From positions 13,353,201-13,417,200 of the forward strand of contig OZ038422.1 of the NCBI GenBank assembly GCA_964036155.1: a DNA stretch of 64,000 nt, in the 5' to 3' direction. A model generated the notes under the pieces. It was given only the letters and a program-made list of their open reading frames with translations. It did no database searches and was not told where the DNA came from. Position 1 is the stretch's first letter. Every line of letters starts with the position of its first letter. Origin of the DNA: Diploscapter coronatus (taxonomy: Eukaryota; Nematoda; Chromadorea; Rhabditida; Rhabditidae). The position numbers and the translations under genes were made by a program. This document shows, piece after piece, positions 59,607-64,000 of this stretch.

Positions 59607-60795
59607 ATTTAGAAATAAAGTCGAGAACTCAAATCTTCGCTCTTTCGCGAACCTCTATACCAGCTGTTACGCATTCTGAGAATATTGTATCAATCGCTTA
59701 AATACTCGCAATATCAGAATAAAAAATAAATGTTAATTAAAATTCGACCACATGAATAAAATTAATGATTTTAACAGGTGATTTACAGAACATTAAGATT
59801 CCAATTCCAAGTATTTATTTCTCAGATGGCCATATAATTTAGAAATTAAATGATAGAAAATTAAAATTCCGTAAAGATTGTTCAGGTAACGAATATATTG
59901 CCAAAAGAAGCGCATATATAAGGTCTCTCGATTATGTGCAGATTTGTTTTTATATCTCACACACATAAGTCACACGAATTTTTTGTTGTCATAAATTTAT
60001 AGCGCTCTTATGGCTAACTGGAAGAAGCTGAAATTCGGCAAACCTTCATGATTTGGACACCCCAACATGTGTGCCAAGTTTCAGCCGGATCGATCCATTG
60101 TGAAGGGCTGGGCTGATAGTCGTCAAAAATCCATGCCACTTCCAAGACTTTGAGCGGCACTGTAGGAATCGCCTACTTTAGTGGTCCATAAGAATTGTTC
60201 ATCCTGTCAATTACTCTATAAACTATACTATATAGATATAATAAATAAAATTATTATTCACAAATATTGGTTCAAAACACCAAGATAAAATATAAATTAG
60301 TATTTATCTAAAAACTCTCAAAACTGGCAATTTGCATTTTTCCCATTATTAATTTTGCACTTGATTTATCAGAATTACAGAGAAATTGCAATGATTCATC
60401 TTATGTCATTATTTTGAACTCGAAACTCTTTTGAAACATTATCCAGGGTATAAAAGATTCAATTTTCCTCTTGAAAAGTTGTGCTGTGGTTTGTGCGATT
60501 TTCTAGTCTGCATGGCGGAAAATAATCGCTGAAATTAGAGAACATTGAAAGTGGAGAGAGGAAAGGATGGGAAAATACGCGTTCCCGACCGGTGTACAAT
60601 GGGAAATGATGAGAAATGAAAAGAGTATCCGAAAATAAGAAACGAAAAAGAAACCGCGCCAAAGAGCAAGTGGCAAGAGTTGTATATAAACAGAAAGTTT
60701 GGTCTTTGGAAAATTTGAAATTTCTTCAGCAATCACTCTGCAAAATCCTATTTGATTTCTGAAACTACGAAACTATTTTGAAAAATTCGAATACA
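59607..60795. other. Divergent intergenic region upstream of the 7TM and SDR genes
   Basis: No gene. It includes a TATA-like box near 60682 for the SDR gene. The 60450-60740 part is GA-rich on the plus strand, which creates several chance frames on the minus strand. Confidence 0.45.
60681..60690 (+). promoter_or_regulatory. Candidate TATA box of the SDR gene
   Basis: GTATATAAAC lies about 110 bp upstream of the SDR start codon, in a stretch that is otherwise GA-rich. Position and sequence fit a core promoter, but no transcription start is known. Confidence 0.4.
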
Positions 60796-62925
60796 ATGGG
60801 ACGATTCAATGGAAAATCGGTTATTGTCACGGGTTCTTCGAACGGGATCGGAGCCGTCACAGCGCTGCAATTCGCTAAAGAGGGGGCCCAAGTCACGATT
60901 ACTGGAAGGAAGGTCGAAAATTTGGAGGTTAGTTTGGAAAATATTATGTTTTTTCTTCATGTTTCAACAAGCAACACCTATCTGAATATTACCTTGAACA
61001 TAACGGCCAAGATTTATATCTTCTGAAGCATATTTTAACTTTTGCCAATTTTCACATTAAAATTCGGAGATCAACTCAAGTATTGTTTCAAAATTTATTC
61101 TCAAGTTTTAAAAATATTGCAACACATATTTTAAAAAATCAACTATTTCCAGAAACTCCACGGTGAGATGGTCAAATCCGGCACTCCCGCTTTCAAACAT
61201 TCACATCGTCGTTGGAGACATCACGAATGTTGACGTCCAAAAGAAAATTATCGAAGAAACAGTCAGCAAATTCGGGAAACTCGATATTTTGGTAGGTTTC
61301 GTTTTTAAAATCCTAATTTATTTCAAATTGATACTGCTTTGATCTATTCTAAACGACAAATCACAATAATCCTGCAAAAAGAATGAAATTGATATTCACG
61401 ATGTTTAAAGCTATTCAAAATTATATTTAGATAAACGAGGTTTTGTTATAATTTATATCCATGGCATTTTATTTACTTGACTCTTTCTTTATTTTAGGTA
61501 AACAATGCCGGCGCGGCTTTTGGCGACGACAAATACCAGGGCACTTCTTCTCCAGACTCGATGAACCTCTTAGAGAAAAACCTTGACCTGAATTTGAAAT
61601 CGTAGGGAAAAATTCAGAATTTTGAAACATTGCTCGATTTTTAGAGTGATGAGCATCACAAATATCGCGAAGCCTCACCTGATTGCTACCAAGGGCGAGG
61701 TTAGGAACAAAAATATTTCTGAGTCAATTATTATTTTGAACAAACAACAAAATCTTATCCGTTATTAATGAAAATTCTCGTGATCGTCATTTTATTAGCA
61801 TCTCCTAATAATGCAAATAGTATAACTCGTGTGCAGTCGTTATGATAATAATCTCTCTTCAGGTCGTGAACATCAGTTCAATTGCTTCGCTGAATTTTGG
61901 GGTAGGTTTGAAAAAATATTACAAATTCATTCCTAAGAAGAAAATTATCTATAACTTTTCACATTTATAGATCTGAAACTTTTAAAATGTGATGTTATTA
62001 TTATGGAATCGTTCGTTACAAAAGACATCTTTCTTTTTTCATCTTCCAAAACTTTGAAATCTAAAAAACTTTCAGGCCCTCTGGCACTCTTACTACTGTA
62101 TAGCCAAGGCGGCTCTCGACCAACTAACCAGAGCCTTGGCTTTAGAGCTCATTGCGCAGGGAGTGCGCGTGAATTCCGTCAAGTTAGTGACTTGCATTTA
62201 GCATATTTTTCAAATTATTATATGGTTTTTTGAAATACGAATTCTGACCTTCATCCTACGGTTATGTTTGAAAAATCAAATTGGAGTATATATTTCCTTG
62301 TTCCAATAAATAAAAACAAATTTAGCCCTGGGATTATCGCGACCGGATTTCTTTCTGCCACTGGCATACCGGATGAGGCTTCGAAAAAGGTACTTTGTAG
62401 TATTCGAATAAAAACCCGTTGACCTGCATTTAAAATAGTTTTAATCGGATCTTATACTTTAGGCTTAGAATTTATTCAATATCTATGCTAATTTCAGATC
62501 TACAACTACGTAGCAACTCAACGAAAGGCTTTTCCGGCAGATAGGGTAGGAGTTCCCGATGACATCGCGAGCGTGATCCTGTTTTTGGCTGATAGAAAGG
62601 CTTCCTATTACATAGGTAGGGTTTTTTTTTTTTTAATTTAAACAGACAGTATCGGAATATGCTCATTACTAGATAGTTTATTAATATTATCCTGAGGATA
62701 TTCGAGAGATATCTAATTTTTTATTTGAAAAGGTATTTAGTTGTTGTGAAAACTCCCCGAAAACGGCAGTATTAAGTATAAAAATTTCTAATTATGTTAT
62801 GAAAAGCTGAAACTTAAAACAATAAATTTAAAATTTTAGTTGGCCAAACAATTATCGCCGATGGTGGCTCTTCAATTGTTATGGGCATGCATCTTATTGA
62901 CATGCAAGCTGCATTCTCACAATAA
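60796..62925 (+). CDS. Short-chain dehydrogenase/reductase (classical SDR), with a one-base frameshift
   Basis: NAD(P)-dependent oxidoreductase, probably acting on a steroid, retinoid or other secondary alcohol; substrate not deducible. Exon 1 (60796-60927) has the cofactor motif VTGSSNGIGAVTALQFAKEG. Exon 2 is 61153-61291, exon 3 begins 61498 with VNNAGAAFGDDKYQG (NNAG motif). Later exons give VVNISSIASLNFG (catalytic Ser), YYCIAKAALDQLTRALALEL (catalytic Tyr-x-x-x-Lys), VNSVNPGIIATGF, VPDDIASVILFLADRKASYY and GQTIIADGG, ending at 62925. Exon 2 is 139 nt where the frame needs 138: an extra base near 61194-61200 breaks the reading between KSGTPAFK and IHIVVGDITNVD. Everything else is intact, so this is either a recent null allele or a sequence error. 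Confidence 0.85.
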
Positions 62926-63471
62926 TAATCTTTAAAAGAATTTGAATCTCAGTTTCTGGTCATCATAATTCAAGAACGCAAACTTTAATATTTCCGAAAC
63001 ATGCATTTAGCCTGAACTTTGTTGTTAATTCTCGATAATTGTAATTTGAATTGCCTTTTCAGGGGTATTATTTGCATTTATCTCAAGTTAGGTAATTCTC
63101 TTCAACTTTAGTTTTGCACTAGACTTTGCAATATCTTTCATCTTATGTTTGGTTAATTAATTGACGAATAAACTCTTCTTTGATAAAATCTGCGTCTTGA
63201 GATTTTGCAGATCCACGATAAAATGATAAATCCAACTATGAATTATTCACTTGTGGGTGATAATAACATTGCTCACTTAACAAAATACACACACACCAAC
63301 TTATTCAGCACTGTCTTAAATTCTTATTATTTTGCATCGTCACAGGTGTAATTTAGAGTTTTGACTATTTCAGCCATCTTATCATAATTTCAATATTTTA
63401 ATTTAGTTCCTATGACTTGGTGTTCACTGTAAGATGATCAAATATATTCCAAATACCTGGATTTAGATAAA
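62926..63471. other. Intergenic between SDR and Srv-like genes
   Basis: Contains AATAAA near 63165, a candidate poly(A) signal for the SDR gene. Otherwise AT-rich with no recognisable feature. Confidence 0.45.
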
Positions 63472-64000
63472 ATGGATTATCTAACAATTTGGGACTTTAG
63501 CTATACATGGTGGATTATGACATTTATGACTATACTATCAGTGCCTTTATACATTTATATTTTGATCTTTCTATTATGCAGATTCCGAGCCCACAATCAC
63601 TTTTCTAGTTTATTCTATAGACTAACTTTTAATCAGGCATAAATTTCATCAAATTCAATTTATAACATATAAATTTAGGGCATCATCGATTTACTTTGTA
63701 TGGCAAATCATTACATTTTCATGGGTTTCAAGGGTACTGAATTATATTCACAAATATTCTATCGGTTTGACAATACTTGGGTGCCAGGTAATTTCAAATA
63801 GAATATTTTTTGAAAATATATTTTTTTAAGTCTGGATGTACGACTATGTATATTTCTTTCTGTATTTTCGAATTATCGGTATTCTGACGATAACTTTGCA
63901 TCGATTTTTCGCCTGTGTGCATCCAAATTCGAAAATAACGAGGGTAGCTAACATTATTAGCCTGATTAAATATTTGATTACACTATTTTTTTAGAGAATC
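63472..64000 (+). CDS. Serpentine chemoreceptor, Srv-like 7TM protein, 5' part (runs off the window)
   Basis: Putative chemosensory GPCR. Exons: 63472-63636, 63679-about 63791, and about 63835 to about 63940, continuing beyond the window. The start gives MDYLTIWDFSYTWWIMTFMT, TM1 (ILSVPLYIYILIFLLCRF), the loop FSSLFYRLTFNQ, TM2 region GIIDLLCMANHYIFMGF, and TM3 VYFFLYFRIIGILTITLHRF ending in HPNSKITR, the Srv/Srt-type intracellular motif. The first intron (63637-63678, 42 nt) uses a GC donor. The junction is supported by the conserved FNQ-GIID continuity and by an in-frame TAA if the intron is retained. Confidence 0.65.

Overview
This window is nuclear DNA from a nematode, most likely a rhabditid. 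It is AT-rich. Most introns are 42-60 bp with TTTCAG-type acceptors. Several gene families are nematode-specific or nematode-expanded: C6-domain mucin-like proteins, Srh/Srd/Srv chemoreceptors and UDP-glucuronosyltransferases. All gene models were built by hand from splice consensus, reading-frame continuity and recognisable protein motifs, so exon edges are predictions. For the genes whose exons were fully summed (UGT, C6, both CUB-like copies, the 267-aa protein, METTL9 and ADAMTS), the total is an exact multiple of three.

Left third (1-23 kb), all on the + strand: the 3' part of a BIRC6-type giant ubiquitin-conjugating enzyme; a UGT; a Thr-rich C6-domain secreted protein; and a tandem pair of paralogous secreted proteins, tentatively CUB-like. 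Three introns of the first paralog are swollen by inverted-repeat elements, while the second paralog keeps minimal introns.

Middle (23-39 kb): a malonyl-CoA synthetase (MatB/ACSF3 type) on the - strand; an unrecognised 267-aa protein; METTL9 and XPG with operon-like spacing; and an Srh-like chemoreceptor on the - strand followed by a TTAA-flanked foldback element.

Right third (39-64 kb): about 3.4 kb of pyrimidine-rich intergenic DNA; a 33-exon ADAMTS protease with 14 thrombospondin type-1 modules; a complete mariner element with a nearly intact transposase; an Srd chemoreceptor (-); a second, decayed mariner that sits inside the last exon of another 7TM gene (-); an SDR dehydrogenase with a one-base frameshift; and the start of an Srv-like chemoreceptor that runs off the window.

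The most notable signals are recurrent GC-AG introns, insertion of TTAA-type foldback elements into one paralog's tiny introns, and a mariner that supplies a new C-terminus to a receptor gene. I saw no CRISPR array, rRNA, tRNA or viral gene.
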